From positions 1 to 64,000 of the forward strand of contig NZ_SMAB01000003.1 of NCBI RefSeq assembly GCF_004342885.1: DNA of 64,000 nt, written 5' to 3'. Below the pieces are notes generated by a model. That model searched no databases. It was not told the origin of the DNA and saw nothing but the letters and a program-made list of their open reading frames with translations. The DNA is from Tepidibacillus fermentans. Lineage in GTDB: Bacteria > Bacillota > Bacilli > Tepidibacillales > Tepidibacillaceae. Both the position numbers and the translations under genes were made by a program. Each line of letters begins with the position of its first letter. Positions within the stretch are counted from its first letter, which is position 1. Shown here piece by piece: positions 1 to 7,765 of the stretch.

Positions 1-42
1 CCTAAATAAGATAAGAATCTTAGAAAATGATGAGCAAAAAAA

Positions 43-85
43 GACAAATCCCAACTCAAATGAAGCATTTGAGTTGGGGTTTGTC
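43..85 (-). terminator. Rho-independent terminator of the 126–491 membrane-protein gene
   Basis: Nearly perfect 19-bp inverted repeat with a 5-base loop. On the minus strand it is followed by a run of seven T. It sits just beyond the 3' end of the minus-strand gene ending at 126. Confidence 0.75.
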
Positions 86-96
86 GACAGTCTGAA

Positions 97-118
97 GGCA
101 CCTCATCGAGGTGCCTTA
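97..118. terminator. Second hairpin between gene end and terminator
   Basis: Perfect repeat AAGGCACCTC/GAGGTGCCTT with a tiny loop. It has no strong T-run, so it may only stabilise the 3' end or act as a weak tandem terminator. Confidence 0.4.
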
Positions 119-125
119 ATAAAGT

Positions 126-491
126 TTAGTACACTATGGCCGTCATGATGAGAGTGCCTATTAATCCAACTCCTCCAAGCCCCATCGCCCACATACCAAC
201 TGTTTGATCCCCGTTCCGATATCCAAGATATCCTAAAACAATTCCAATCGGGGCTAACAGATAAGGTAAAATAAACAAGGATAGGATAGATAGGATAACC
301 CCTACTAAGGCAATACCAGATCTGTTTGTTACTCCATCACGTTCATTGATCTTTTCAATCTGATTTCGGTCATCTCTTTTGGCAGTTGGTATTACCTTCT
401 GATTAAAAGTTGGAGTTAATTCTGCAGCTAATTCCTCGTCAGTTAATGGCCTATAGTTCTTTAGAACTGTAATTTTCTTTTTATCAGACAT
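126..491 (-). CDS. Small two-segment membrane protein, DUF4190-like
   Basis: A 121-residue protein with a charged cytosolic N-terminal half (residues 1–57, Lys/Asp/Glu/Arg rich) and a C-terminal half made of two or three hydrophobic segments (about 58–85 and 98–120) rich in Gly and Ile. The pattern of a soluble tail followed by a GIVLGYLGYRNG-type hairpin resembles DUF4190-type small membrane proteins, but I do not recognise a function. Start ATG at 491 follows a GGAGG-type site (GGAGTTCC on the coding strand). It stands alone, divergent from the HAD gene, with its own terminator. Confidence 0.6.
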   Translation of the reverse strand: MSDKKKITVLKNYRPLTDEELAAELTPTFNQKVIPTAKRDDRNQIEKINERDGVTNRSGIALVGVILSILSLFILPYLLAPIGIVLGYLGYRNGDQTVGMWAMGLGGVGLIGTLIMTAIVY

Positions 492-651
492 GGAACTCCT
501 CCATTCGATAGTTGATCAAATACAGTTCTATCTTTAGTATTCATTTATCTTGGGTAAATATTAGAATTAATTATTGACATTTTTTTTCATACTAGGTACT
601 ATCATTACATTTATATGGTGCTTTTTTAATTTCTACCTATGAGGTGTCTTT

Positions 652-1245
652 ATGGAGAGAGAATTTACCCTTGGGATCGATATAGATGGAACAGTTACAG
701 ATCCATTTACTTTCATCCCCCATTTAAATCAGTATTTTAAGCAAAATTTTAAAATGGAAGATATAACGACCTACGATATTTTAAAGATTTATCATATCAC
801 AGAGGAAGAATACGAAAAATGGCATTCAAAATATGGTGCAAGTGTATATCAAAACGCACCATTAGCAAAAGATGCAAAAGAAGTTCTTCTTGACTTACAA
901 AAGAATTATCGTTTGATCTATATTACAGCACGTTCAGAAGAGTATCGTGAACCAACGATGAAATGGTTCGAGAGCAATCAAATCCCTTTTGATCGTGTAG
1001 TTATGACAGGAAATGCATTTAAATGCGACCAAGCCATTAAATACCAAGTTGACCTTTTTCTCGAAGATCATTATGATGCGGCTCGAACAATGGGGCAAAA
1101 ACTTCAAATTCCGATCCTTTTGTTTGATACACCATATAATCAAGGACAATTACCCAATAATGTAATTCGTATTCATTCTTGGAAAGAAGCAAAAAGAATC
1201 ATTGATCAATATGCCCAAAATAAAAGGTTACGGAAGAACCCGTAA
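652..1245 (+). CDS. HAD-superfamily nucleotidase, 5'(3')-deoxyribonucleotidase type (YqfW-like)
   Basis: 197 residues. HAD motif I is visible at the N terminus (GIDIDGTVTDP, nucleophile Asp and general acid Asp), motif II is YITARSEEYR (Thr near residue 92), and the acidic motif is LFLEDHYDAA near residue 137. The size and the short alpha-helical cap match the NT5C/YqfW-type nucleotidases that dephosphorylate deoxyribonucleoside monophosphates. The family call is firm; the substrate is inferred. Monocistronic, with a terminator that overlaps its last codons. Confidence 0.75.
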   Translation: MEREFTLGIDIDGTVTDPFTFIPHLNQYFKQNFKMEDITTYDILKIYHITEEEYEKWHSKYGASVYQNAPLAKDAKEVLLDLQKNYRLIYITARSEEYREPTMKWFESNQIPFDRVVMTGNAFKCDQAIKYQVDLFLEDHYDAARTMGQKLQIPILLFDTPYNQGQLPNNVIRIHSWKEAKRIIDQYAQNKRLRKNP

Positions 1246-1253
1246 CCTTTTTT
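1222..1253. terminator. Bidirectional terminator between HAD gene and SspK-like gene
   Basis: Stem AAGGTTACGG/CCGTAACCTT with a 6-base loop followed by TTTT. It lies on the 3' ends of two convergent genes and overlaps the HAD coding end. Confidence 0.75.
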
Positions 1254-1380
1254 AACGATTATCTTTTAATTTCCCTTTAGGATCCGTATTAATAGTGCCG
1301 TTTGGACGTAATGCAGTCGTTTTTGCTCTTGGATTTTCTAACTTTCTGGGTCCAGGAAAGTCGTGCGCTTTATTTCTCAT
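1252..1380 (-). CDS. sspK: Small acid-soluble spore protein, SspK-like
   Basis: A 42-codon gene starting with MRNKAHDFPGPR and ending KGKLKDNR. The opening (M)RNK…FP, a central PRAK and RPNGTIN-like segment match the minor small acid-soluble spore protein K of Bacillus (RNKEKGFP … EPRAK … RADGSIN, from memory). It has an excellent ribosome site (GAAGGAGG, 7 bases before ATG). Such proteins are made in the forespore under sigma G and packed in the spore core. The exact Ssp class is inferred. Confidence 0.7.
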   Translation of the reverse strand: MRNKAHDFPGPRKLENPRAKTTALRPNGTINTDPKGKLKDNR

Positions 1381-1556
1381 TAAGATCCTCCTTCACCTCT
1401 AAATCCTTTTTTCAAGGTATGAGATAATGGGTCTCTTATGTGTTAGCTTGATCTATGCCTATGACCAAATTGCAACTGGCATATTATCTCCTCATGATTA
1501 GCATCTTCTTTTTACGATGAAATTATGATGAATCTTTTTCGCAAAAAAGGGTTCTT

Positions 1557-1586
1557 TTGGTTTTTATTGATGAATCATGATATAAT
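1557..1586 (+). promoter_or_regulatory. Probable sigma-A promoter of mnmH
   Basis: TTGGTT, 18-base spacer, TATAAT at 1581–1586, about 40 bases before the mnmH start. The -10 is perfect and the -35 is weak. Confidence 0.5.
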
Positions 1587-1625
1587 ATAGAGTACTGTTT
1601 GAACGAATTTTCGAGGTGACGATTC

Positions 1626-2678
1626 GTGTTTACTGATGTTAAATATAAAGAGATTGAAAATGATCCTAAATATCTTCTTATTGATGTTCGATCAGAAGGA
1701 GAATTTGTGGAAGCATCTATACCAGGGGCCATTAATATTCCATTATTTAACAATGAAGAAAGAGCAAAGGTTGGAACAGTATATAAACAAAAAGGCCCAA
1801 ACTACGCTAGGGAATTGGGATTAGAAATTGTATCACCAAAAATCCCCTCTCTCATGAAACAAGTCAGAGAATCTTTAAAGGAAAGGCAATATCCGTTATT
1901 TTTTTGTTGGCGTGGTGGAATGAGAAGTAAATCCATGGCAACTTTTTATGGTTTAGTTTATGAGGGTAGCTACCGCTTAGAAGGTGGATATCGTTCATAT
2001 CGTGAGTATATTCTTGGAAGAATTCCATTTATGACAATTGATGTTCCTACATTTGTTTTACATGGAATGACAGGAGTAGGAAAAACGCAACTTTTATATC
2101 GATTAAAAGAGAGAGGTTTTACCATTTTAGATTTAGAAGGGCTTGCCGGACATCGTGGTTCCGCTTTTGGTGCGATTGGAATCAATCCCGTGAATCAAAA
2201 AATGTTCGACTCTAAATTATATGAAGCTTTAAAAGAAATCCAAAAAGCGGATGCTGTTATCCTTGAGGCTGAAAGTAAACGAATTGGGAAAATTATCATA
2301 CCTGATCATATCATGGATGCAAAAGAAAAAGGGCAACATATTCTTGTTCATGCATCGATTGATACAAGAATAAGCAGGATTTTAGAAGATTATCAACCTG
2401 AACAATATAAAGAATCATTCGTGGCAGCGATTGACCGAATTGAACGAAAATTGCCTACTGATGTTCGACCCCTTATTCGTCAATCACTTGAGATGAATGA
2501 TTTTTATACGGTCGCAAAATTGCTTTTACAACACTATTATGACCCACGATACCAATACGCAACTGATCAGTATAATGGACCATTTTTTGAAGTCTATAGT
2601 GATGATTTAAATAATGCTGTAGACTCAATCAGCCAATTTATTCTAGAACGAATTAACCAACTTCAAACGATCTCATAA
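1626..2678 (+). CDS. mnmH: tRNA 2-selenouridine synthase
   Basis: 350 residues, starting with GTG 7 bases after GAGGTGA. An N-terminal rhodanese domain (residues 1–130) carries the active-site loop FFCWRGGMRS with Cys94. A P-loop domain follows, with GMTGVGKT at 147–154. This two-domain layout is that of MnmH/SelU (YbbB), which uses selenophosphate to convert geranylated 2-thiouridine at wobble position 34 of tRNAs for Lys, Glu and Gln into 2-selenouridine. Its presence implies that the cell makes selenophosphate. It has its own promoter and terminator. The nearby UGA-containing oxidoreductase is independent support for selenium use. Confidence 0.93.
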   Translation: MFTDVKYKEIENDPKYLLIDVRSEGEFVEASIPGAINIPLFNNEERAKVGTVYKQKGPNYARELGLEIVSPKIPSLMKQVRESLKERQYPLFFCWRGGMRSKSMATFYGLVYEGSYRLEGGYRSYREYILGRIPFMTIDVPTFVLHGMTGVGKTQLLYRLKERGFTILDLEGLAGHRGSAFGAIGINPVNQKMFDSKLYEALKEIQKADAVILEAESKRIGKIIIPDHIMDAKEKGQHILVHASIDTRISRILEDYQPEQYKESFVAAIDRIERKLPTDVRPLIRQSLEMNDFYTVAKLLLQHYYDPRYQYATDQYNGPFFEVYSDDLNNAVDSISQFILERINQLQTIS

Positions 2679-2697
2679 AGCCTTAAAAACATTTTAG

Positions 2698-2725
2698 AAG
2701 CATAGCAGCTTGGCTATGCTTTTTC
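2698..2725 (+). terminator. mnmH terminator
   Basis: AAGCATAGC/GCTATGCTT stem, 6-base loop, then TTTTTC. Confidence 0.8.
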
Positions 2726-2806
2726 TATTTTTCACCATTATAAAAGTAAGTTGCCTTTCAGAAACTAATATACGAATAGAAAGCATAACGAAAGGCAGTG
2801 ATCTTC

Positions 2807-4648
2807 ATGCGCTTAATATTAAGAATTACAGCGATTACTTACCTTCTTTTTATCTTAACCATTCACTATACAACTCCAAATCAAAGAATCATAAAACAGC
2901 AAAATCAAAAGGTATCTGATCGTGTTGAGAAAAAGGCAGAAAATCAATATATCGCTCAAGATACACACTTAACAAGGCAGATCATGTTTCAGCAATTGGT
3001 TACCGATTTGAAAATGCAGTTAAAAACTAATCAAAATCAGGCAATTGAAAACATTCAAAAACAATATCCTAATGTTCACTTTCTACACACTTATAAAGAG
3101 CAGATGCTTTCTTTTCAGTCTTTCATGGATCGAAACTTGATAAAGGTGAAGCAATCACCAATTTATTTTCAAAATGGAAAACCTTTTACGAATTTAGATA
3201 TCCCCATCCGTCAAGGTGCTAGAATCAGCCATTATGTCTTTAAGATTGATGAAGAACTTCCTTCTCATATTCATGTGAAACAACAATCGAGGATGTATAC
3301 TGTAACCCATCTTCAAAATCATAAATGGGAAACGATACCGACACAGTATCAACCAAGAAAAAAATTAAGTTTAGATATCGAACAAAATCTCCCCGATCTT
3401 AAACCAAATGCCGAAACCAAAGGAATCAGTCATTATATTCAAAATGAAGTCCTGATTAAATTTAAAAAAATACCGAATCAGAAAGAACTACAGCTCTTCT
3501 TAAATCAATACCAATTGCAACTAAAGAAAAAGCAGGATCACACAATGATTGTCTATTGTCCAACAAGAAGTACGAAAAAATTAATCACCATCCTCGAAAA
3601 AGATTCAAGAATAGAATATGTGGAACCGCATTTTATTTATCTGACGAATGAATTAGATAAAAAACCTTCACAAAATCGTCAATCTTTTATTCCAAATGAT
3701 CGATTATATTTGGATTATCAATGGAACTTACCAAACATCGATACAGAACAAGGTTGGAATTTTACCAAAGGTAACAAGGACATCATCGTTGCTGTTGTTG
3801 ATACAGGGGTTGATCTTAATCATCCTGAATTTCAAGGCAAATTAGTGAAAGGCTATAATGTAATAAATCCCAACCGTTTACCAATGGATGACGATGGTCA
3901 TGGTACACATGTGGCAGGAATTATTTCAGCCAATACCAATAATGGACAAGGAATTGCTGGAATTACTTGGTATAATAAAATCATGCCGATTAAGGTATTA
4001 GATCAATCAGGCGCAGGAACTTTATTTGATGTTGCTCAAGGAATTATTTGGGCTACCGATCATGGTGCTGATGTAATTAATCTTAGTCTTGGTAATTATG
4101 CGGAGTCCAAATACTTACACGATGCGATTCGTTATGCCTTTTCGAAAAACGTTGTGTTAATTGCAGCTACAGGCAATGACAATACGGATCAATTGGGTTA
4201 TCCTGCTGCTTATCCAGAAGTAATCGGTGTCTCAGCAGTTGATCCAAATCAACAACGAGCAGAGTTTTCAAATTATGGTGATGATGTCGATGTCGTTGCC
4301 CCTGGGGTCAATATAGCAAGTACTTATCCAAACAATCGATATGCAGCTTTATCGGGTACATCAATGGCTAGTCCACATGTTGCCGCCCTAGCTGCTTTAA
4401 TTAAATCTGATAATCCAATGCTTACGAATCGAGAAATTATCAGTATCATTACAAAAACGGCAACGGATTTAGGAATGCGGGGAAAAGATCCATATTTTGG
4501 GTATGGAGAAATCAACATTGGGAAAGCTGTTAATTTATCTAACCAATTGAAACAAAAACAAGAAAAAGCATATGACACTCATAGAAAAAGAACATTACCA
4601 AAAAAGGAAAATTTCTTTCAGAGATTATTACATTTTTTTAGAAGTTAG
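2807..4648 (+). CDS. Secreted or membrane-anchored subtilisin-like serine protease (S8)
   Basis: About 613 residues. An N-terminal hydrophobic segment acts as signal or anchor. A long pro-region (to about residue 290) contains a fervidolysin-like inhibitor fold ending in IEYVEPHFIY. The peptidase domain shows all three catalytic motifs: Asp about 332 in VVDTGVDLNHP, His about 365 in DDGHGTHVAG, and Ser about 519 in SGTSMASPH. The oxyanion Asn lies in AATGNDN. A Lys/Phe-rich tail (NFFQRLLHFF) ends the protein. I chose ATG at 2807 because the AAAGG site is too close to the GTG at 2798. Substrate unknown. It stands alone. Confidence 0.88.
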   Translation: MRLILRITAITYLLFILTIHYTTPNQRIIKQQNQKVSDRVEKKAENQYIAQDTHLTRQIMFQQLVTDLKMQLKTNQNQAIENIQKQYPNVHFLHTYKEQMLSFQSFMDRNLIKVKQSPIYFQNGKPFTNLDIPIRQGARISHYVFKIDEELPSHIHVKQQSRMYTVTHLQNHKWETIPTQYQPRKKLSLDIEQNLPDLKPNAETKGISHYIQNEVLIKFKKIPNQKELQLFLNQYQLQLKKKQDHTMIVYCPTRSTKKLITILEKDSRIEYVEPHFIYLTNELDKKPSQNRQSFIPNDRLYLDYQWNLPNIDTEQGWNFTKGNKDIIVAVVDTGVDLNHPEFQGKLVKGYNVINPNRLPMDDDGHGTHVAGIISANTNNGQGIAGITWYNKIMPIKVLDQSGAGTLFDVAQGIIWATDHGADVINLSLGNYAESKYLHDAIRYAFSKNVVLIAATGNDNTDQLGYPAAYPEVIGVSAVDPNQQRAEFSNYGDDVDVVAPGVNIASTYPNNRYAALSGTSMASPHVAALAALIKSDNPMLTNREIISIITKTATDLGMRGKDPYFGYGEINIGKAVNLSNQLKQKQEKAYDTHRKRTLPKKENFFQRLLHFFRS

Positions 4649-4685
4649 CTTGGATAAAAGCTTGTTGAAGTTTATTTTATGAATA

Positions 4686-4790
4686 TGCTTATATGTTTCA
4701 TAAGCTACGACTTTAGCGAACGAGCTTTCCTACCGACCGTTTATTCAAGGAAAGCCGATAGGTTAGAAGCAACGTTGAAACATATAAGCC
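4686..4790 (+). repeat. Dispersed hairpin element, copy A
   Basis: Outer arms GCTTATATGTTTCA and TTGAAACATATAAGC pair over about 14 bases. Inside the left arm is the shared box CATAAGCTACGACTTT, inside the right arm GAAGCAACGTTG, and in the middle an inner hairpin GCTTTCCT/AGGAAAGC. Same architecture as copies near 28.2, 42.3 and 49.6 kb. It lies between convergent genes. Confidence 0.65.
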
Positions 4791-4836
4791 ACATCAGAAC
4801 TATTGCTACCAAATTCTTGTACTTTTTTATTAAGTT

Positions 4837-4866
4837 AAAAAAGCATCCATAAATCGGATGCTTTTC
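4837..4866 (-). terminator. Terminator of the selenoprotein gene
   Basis: AAGCATCC/GGATGCTT stem with T-runs on both sides. On the minus strand it follows the gene end at 4871. Confidence 0.75.
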
Positions 4867-4870
4867 TTCA

Positions 4871-5524
4871 TTATTTAATTGAAGCAAGAATTTTTTGCAG
4901 AATGACTTCTTCTGGAACAGCTCCTTCTTGTTCAGCTGCACCATCATTAATCACAGTCTTTGGAACACCCATTACGTTATGTCTACTCGATAATTCTGGG
5001 AATTCCATAGCTTCAATCATTTCACCACGTATATGTGGGTTGACCATAGCCATATGATGAGCCACGCGAACTGCGCGAGGGCAGTATGGTCAGGTAGGGG
5101 TTACGAAAACAGAAATGGTAACGTCCTGAGTAATATTCTTTAATTGGTCAATCGTAGACTGAGATAAACCTGTTTTATTATTGGCAATATCAATGATATC
5201 CTCAATAAGTGTACTAAACTCGTAACCTGAAGGAATTCCATAGAAGCGTACCCCAGTATCCGTACCGTCTTCTTTAACAAAAACAATAGCAGGAAACTTG
5301 TCAACTTGATAACGACTTACTTCTTCAGTGTTTTGGTCTTTGTCGAGAATTTGTAAGTCAATTTTATCAGTAAGTGCAGCAAGTTCCTCTAAGATTTCTT
5401 GTGTGTCTTCGCAATAATCACAGCCACTTTTTGAGCTAAAGAAACGGATATGGGTCTTACCCTTCATTTGTTCGCTAAACATATTGCGAATTGTTTCTTT
5501 ATCTCTTTCGTCAATCTTAGCCAC
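4871..5524 (-). CDS. Selenocysteine-containing glutaredoxin-like protein disulfide oxidoreductase (UGA at 5090–5092 read as Sec)
   Basis: 217 residues if the in-frame TGA is read as selenocysteine at position 145. Two thioredoxin-fold halves are visible: the first has CDYC at 35–38 (SSKSGCDYCED), the second reads TPT-Sec-PYCP, exactly where members of the PDO/glutaredoxin-like family have CPYC. Homology continues without a break past the TGA (ARG-AHHMAMVNPHI-type helix, then cis-Pro loop VMGVPKTVIN and a C-terminal helix). Conventional gene calling would split it into 5090–5524 and 4871–5065. A hairpin directly after the UGA fits a bacterial SECIS. Likely role: cytosolic dithiol/selenol-disulfide exchange. 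The alternative is a sequencing or point-mutation TGC to TGA. Confidence 0.85.
5041..5092 (-). promoter_or_regulatory. Candidate bacterial SECIS element
   Basis: In the mRNA the UGA is the first base-paired triplet: UGACCAUA (5092–5085) pairs with UAUGGUCA (5048–5041). Within it, 5061–5082 forms GCC-CU-CGCG, loop CAGUU, CGCG-U-GGC. The apical G-U loop begins 17 bases after the UGA, inside the 16–37 base range known for SelB-binding SECIS hairpins, and a U-containing bulge lies below the upper stem. Confidence 0.7.
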
Positions 5525-5579
5525 TTTCTCATCTCCTTTACTAAATTTGTCAAAGAAAGCCTAACCCTAGCTTTCCAAT

Positions 5580-5630
5580 TTGATGGATATTTAATCTAAA
5601 TATGTATAATAAAACATTATACATCCATCA
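5580..5630 (-). terminator. Long inverted repeat after the NifX-like gene
   Basis: ATGTATAAT/ATTATACAT with loop AAAAC, extended outward by GATGGAT/ATCCATC with an asymmetric bulge. It lies between the NifX-like gene and the selenoprotein gene. It may be a terminator or processing hairpin; no T-run is evident. Confidence 0.4.
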
Positions 5631-5635
5631 TTTAT

Positions 5636-6013
5636 TTACTTGGCAAATCCTTGATCAATTAGAGCTTGAACAGCTTCCTTTGCATTCCCTTTTGCACCAA
5701 CAACAATCTTAATATCTGTCTCACTCATTACCTTTTGCATTCCTGGGCCAGCATGATCTAAAAGGACCATATCTACTTCATGATCCACTAACCAATTCTT
5801 AATACCTTCATGATGACCTGGTGCATGGTGATGATGTTCATGATCGTGATCGTGATGGTGATCATGGTTACCATGTGTTTCCGCAAATGGAACAGCAACC
5901 TCTTCCCATTTGGTAATTTGCCCATTTTCAATGGTTGCTAGTGCTAATTTGTTAGCTCTTCCAAAATGCGTATTGACCTTTCCATTCGGTAATACCGCAA
6001 CAGCTACTTTCAC
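5636..6013 (-). CDS. NifX/NifB-type dinitrogenase iron-molybdenum cofactor-binding domain protein with His-rich loop
   Basis: 125 residues from GTG at 6013, chosen because GGAGGTG lies 6 bases upstream; an upstream ATG at 6049 would add 12 residues ahead of that site. The N terminus (KVAVAVLPNGKVNTHFGRA) and C terminus (VDMVLLDHAGPGMQKVM … GAKGNAKEAVQAL) match the FeMo-Co-binding (NifX/NafY/MTH1175) fold. Residues about 47–68 are an inserted metal-binding run with over a dozen His. Such proteins without nif genes are common in anaerobes and are thought to carry or insert metal clusters. No nitrogenase genes are in view. It has its own promoter upstream and follows the fix operon terminator. 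Confidence 0.8.
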   Translation of the reverse strand: MKVAVAVLPNGKVNTHFGRANKLALATIENGQITKWEEVAVPFAETHGNHDHHHDHDHEHHHHAPGHHEGIKNWLVDHEVDMVLLDHAGPGMQKVMSETDIKIVVGAKGNAKEAVQALIDQGFAK

Positions 6014-6057
6014 TCTAACACCTCCAATTATCGGAAACAAATACCCCATTAGGTATT

Positions 6058-6085
6058 ATTATACTAAAAAAAAGTAATATTGCAA
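6058..6085 (-). promoter_or_regulatory. Sigma-A promoter of the NifX-like gene
   Basis: TTGCAA (6085–6080), 16-base spacer containing eight T, TATAAT (6063–6058). It lies about 50 bases upstream of the GTG start. Confidence 0.6.
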
Positions 6086-6117
6086 ACTGTTTCCTAAACT
6101 TTAGTATAACATTTTTA

Positions 6118-6168
6118 GAAAAAAGAAAGGAAACGAAATACTACAATGTATATCGTTTCCTTTCTTAA
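6118..6168 (-). terminator. fixABCX operon terminator
   Basis: GAAAGGAAACG and CGTTTCCTTTC arms (11 bp) around an 18-base loop, followed on the minus strand by TTTTTT. Located immediately after fixX. Confidence 0.85.
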
Positions 6169-6173
6169 GATAT

Positions 6174-6470
6174 TTATGCAAGTCGAAATACGACCCCTAA
6201 ACCGCCTTTAGGATATTTCCATTCAATATTATCATATGGACAGCCGATTCGGCAGCTACCACATTCATGGCATCCTTCAAAACCGACAAACATTCTTTCT
6301 CCTTCCCATTTATATACTTGCGCTGGGCAGAAGAATGTGCAGTATTTTTCTTTACATTTCGTTTTACAGATATTGTGATCTTTAATCACAAGATGAGATT
6401 CTTTATCTGATACAAATCGAGTCAGGTACTGAAGATCATCGACATTTACTTTCTTTAGCGGTTGAGCCAT
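6174..6470 (-). CDS. fixX: Ferredoxin-like protein FixX
   Basis: 98 residues from ATG at 6470, which overlaps the fixC stop as TAATG; GGAAGGTG lies just upstream. Cysteines in ICKTKCKEKYCTFFCP and GCHECGSCRIGCPYD give a [4Fe-4S] ferredoxin pattern typical of FixX. In the FixABCX complex it passes electrons from the ETF to FixC and quinone. The tail ending KYPKGGLGVVFRLA is the FixX C-terminal signature. Last gene of the operon. Confidence 0.92.
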   Translation of the reverse strand: MAQPLKKVNVDDLQYLTRFVSDKESHLVIKDHNICKTKCKEKYCTFFCPAQVYKWEGERMFVGFEGCHECGSCRIGCPYDNIEWKYPKGGLGVVFRLA

Positions 6471-7765
6471 TATTTCATCACCTTCCATACTCGGTATAGG
6501 TCACGAATGGTATTCACAGTCCCTCTTTCTTGAACCATACCTAAGATTCTCTTTTGTTTCTCCCACTTAGAAGCACCATCTACAGTGAAAATTTCACTAG
6601 CAGCACGATTGATCATAGGTATGAATTCTTTGAAGTACTGTGGATGACGATCAAGTGTATGAGCAGCATCTTTGTATTTCTTCAAGTCTTGACCAATGAA
6701 GCTTTTCATTAACTTCATTCGGTACGTATCTAACATATTTTCAGAATAGTCTCCCACTTGTTTCGCTAAGATTGCTGTTTCTGCAGCCAATCGACCAGAA
6801 GCCATCGCTAAGTTGGAACCTTCTCTATGGATACCATTCACAAGTTGTGCCGCATCGCCAACAACCATCACACCATGACCTACTAATTTTGGAATCGAAT
6901 GATAACCACCTTCAGGAATTAAGTGTGCTAGGTATTCTTTTGGCTCTCCGCCTTCAATCAATTTGCGCACCATTGGATGTTGTTTCAATGTTTCGAGTAA
7001 TTCGTAAGGACGCAATTGATGTTTCATGAGTCCAGATAACAATGTTCCAACACCGATACTGATGCTTTCCTTATTCGTATAAATAAAGGAAGTACCAAGA
7101 AGCCCCTTTGTTGAATCACCGAAAATTTCGATCGTTGCACCTTGGTTCGGTTCTAAGTTAAAGCGTTCTTCAATTTTCTCAGAAGGAAGATTAATAACCT
7201 GCATGACAGCAAGTGCCACTTCATCCGGTCTTAATTCTTTATGAAACCCTAGTTGCTTCGCTAATAAGGAGTTGACACCGTCAGCCAAAATAACGATATC
7301 TGCATACACATCTCCATCTGGTCGATCTGTCCGAACACCAATCACTTTACCATCTTCGACAATTGCTTCCGTCACAACCGTTTCATTGATGAGTAGTGCA
7401 CCTTGTTCTACTGCTTTTCCTGCAAACCATTGATCAAATTTAGCCCGTAGTACGGTAAAGTTATTGTAAGGGGCTTCTGCCCACTCCAATCCCTTATAAC
7501 CAGCCTGGAATACGGATTGCTCATCAAGCATCCAAAACCGTTGTTCAACGATTGGTCGTTCAAATGGTGCTCCCTGCTCGATGAAGTCTGGAATAATTTC
7601 TTGTAATTGATGGCGATACATCACACCACCCATGACGTTCTTAGCACCTGGGTATTCCCCACGTTCAAACATAATGACATTAAGTCCCGCTTTTGCCAAA
7701 GTATAAGCAGCTGAAGAGCCAGCAGGACCGGCACCGACAACAATCACATCAAATTTCTCAGCCAT
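6470..7765 (-). CDS. fixC: ETF:quinone oxidoreductase-type flavoprotein FixC
   Basis: 431 residues from ATG at 7765 (GGGGAGA site; the upstream GTG at 7780 lies before it). The N-terminal FAD-binding Rossmann motif is DVIVVGAGPAGSSAAY, with VVGDAAQLVNG-type second FAD contact near residue 290. The length matches FixC, which delivers the high-potential electron branch to quinone. The start overlaps the fixB end by 8 bases, so translation is probably coupled. Confidence 0.93.
   Translation of the reverse strand: MAEKFDVIVVGAGPAGSSAAYTLAKAGLNVIMFERGEYPGAKNVMGGVMYRHQLQEIIPDFIEQGAPFERPIVEQRFWMLDEQSVFQAGYKGLEWAEAPYNNFTVLRAKFDQWFAGKAVEQGALLINETVVTEAIVEDGKVIGVRTDRPDGDVYADIVILADGVNSLLAKQLGFHKELRPDEVALAVMQVINLPSEKIEERFNLEPNQGATIEIFGDSTKGLLGTSFIYTNKESISIGVGTLLSGLMKHQLRPYELLETLKQHPMVRKLIEGGEPKEYLAHLIPEGGYHSIPKLVGHGVMVVGDAAQLVNGIHREGSNLAMASGRLAAETAILAKQVGDYSENMLDTYRMKLMKSFIGQDLKKYKDAAHTLDRHPQYFKEFIPMINRAASEIFTVDGASKWEKQKRILGMVQERGTVNTIRDLYRVWKVMK

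Noticed and set aside
4871..5524. Treating 5090–5524 and 4871–5065 as two separate genes or a nonsense pseudogene
   Set aside because: The only interruption is a single TGA exactly at the redox Cys position, with a SECIS-like hairpin and a selenophosphate-dependent enzyme nearby.
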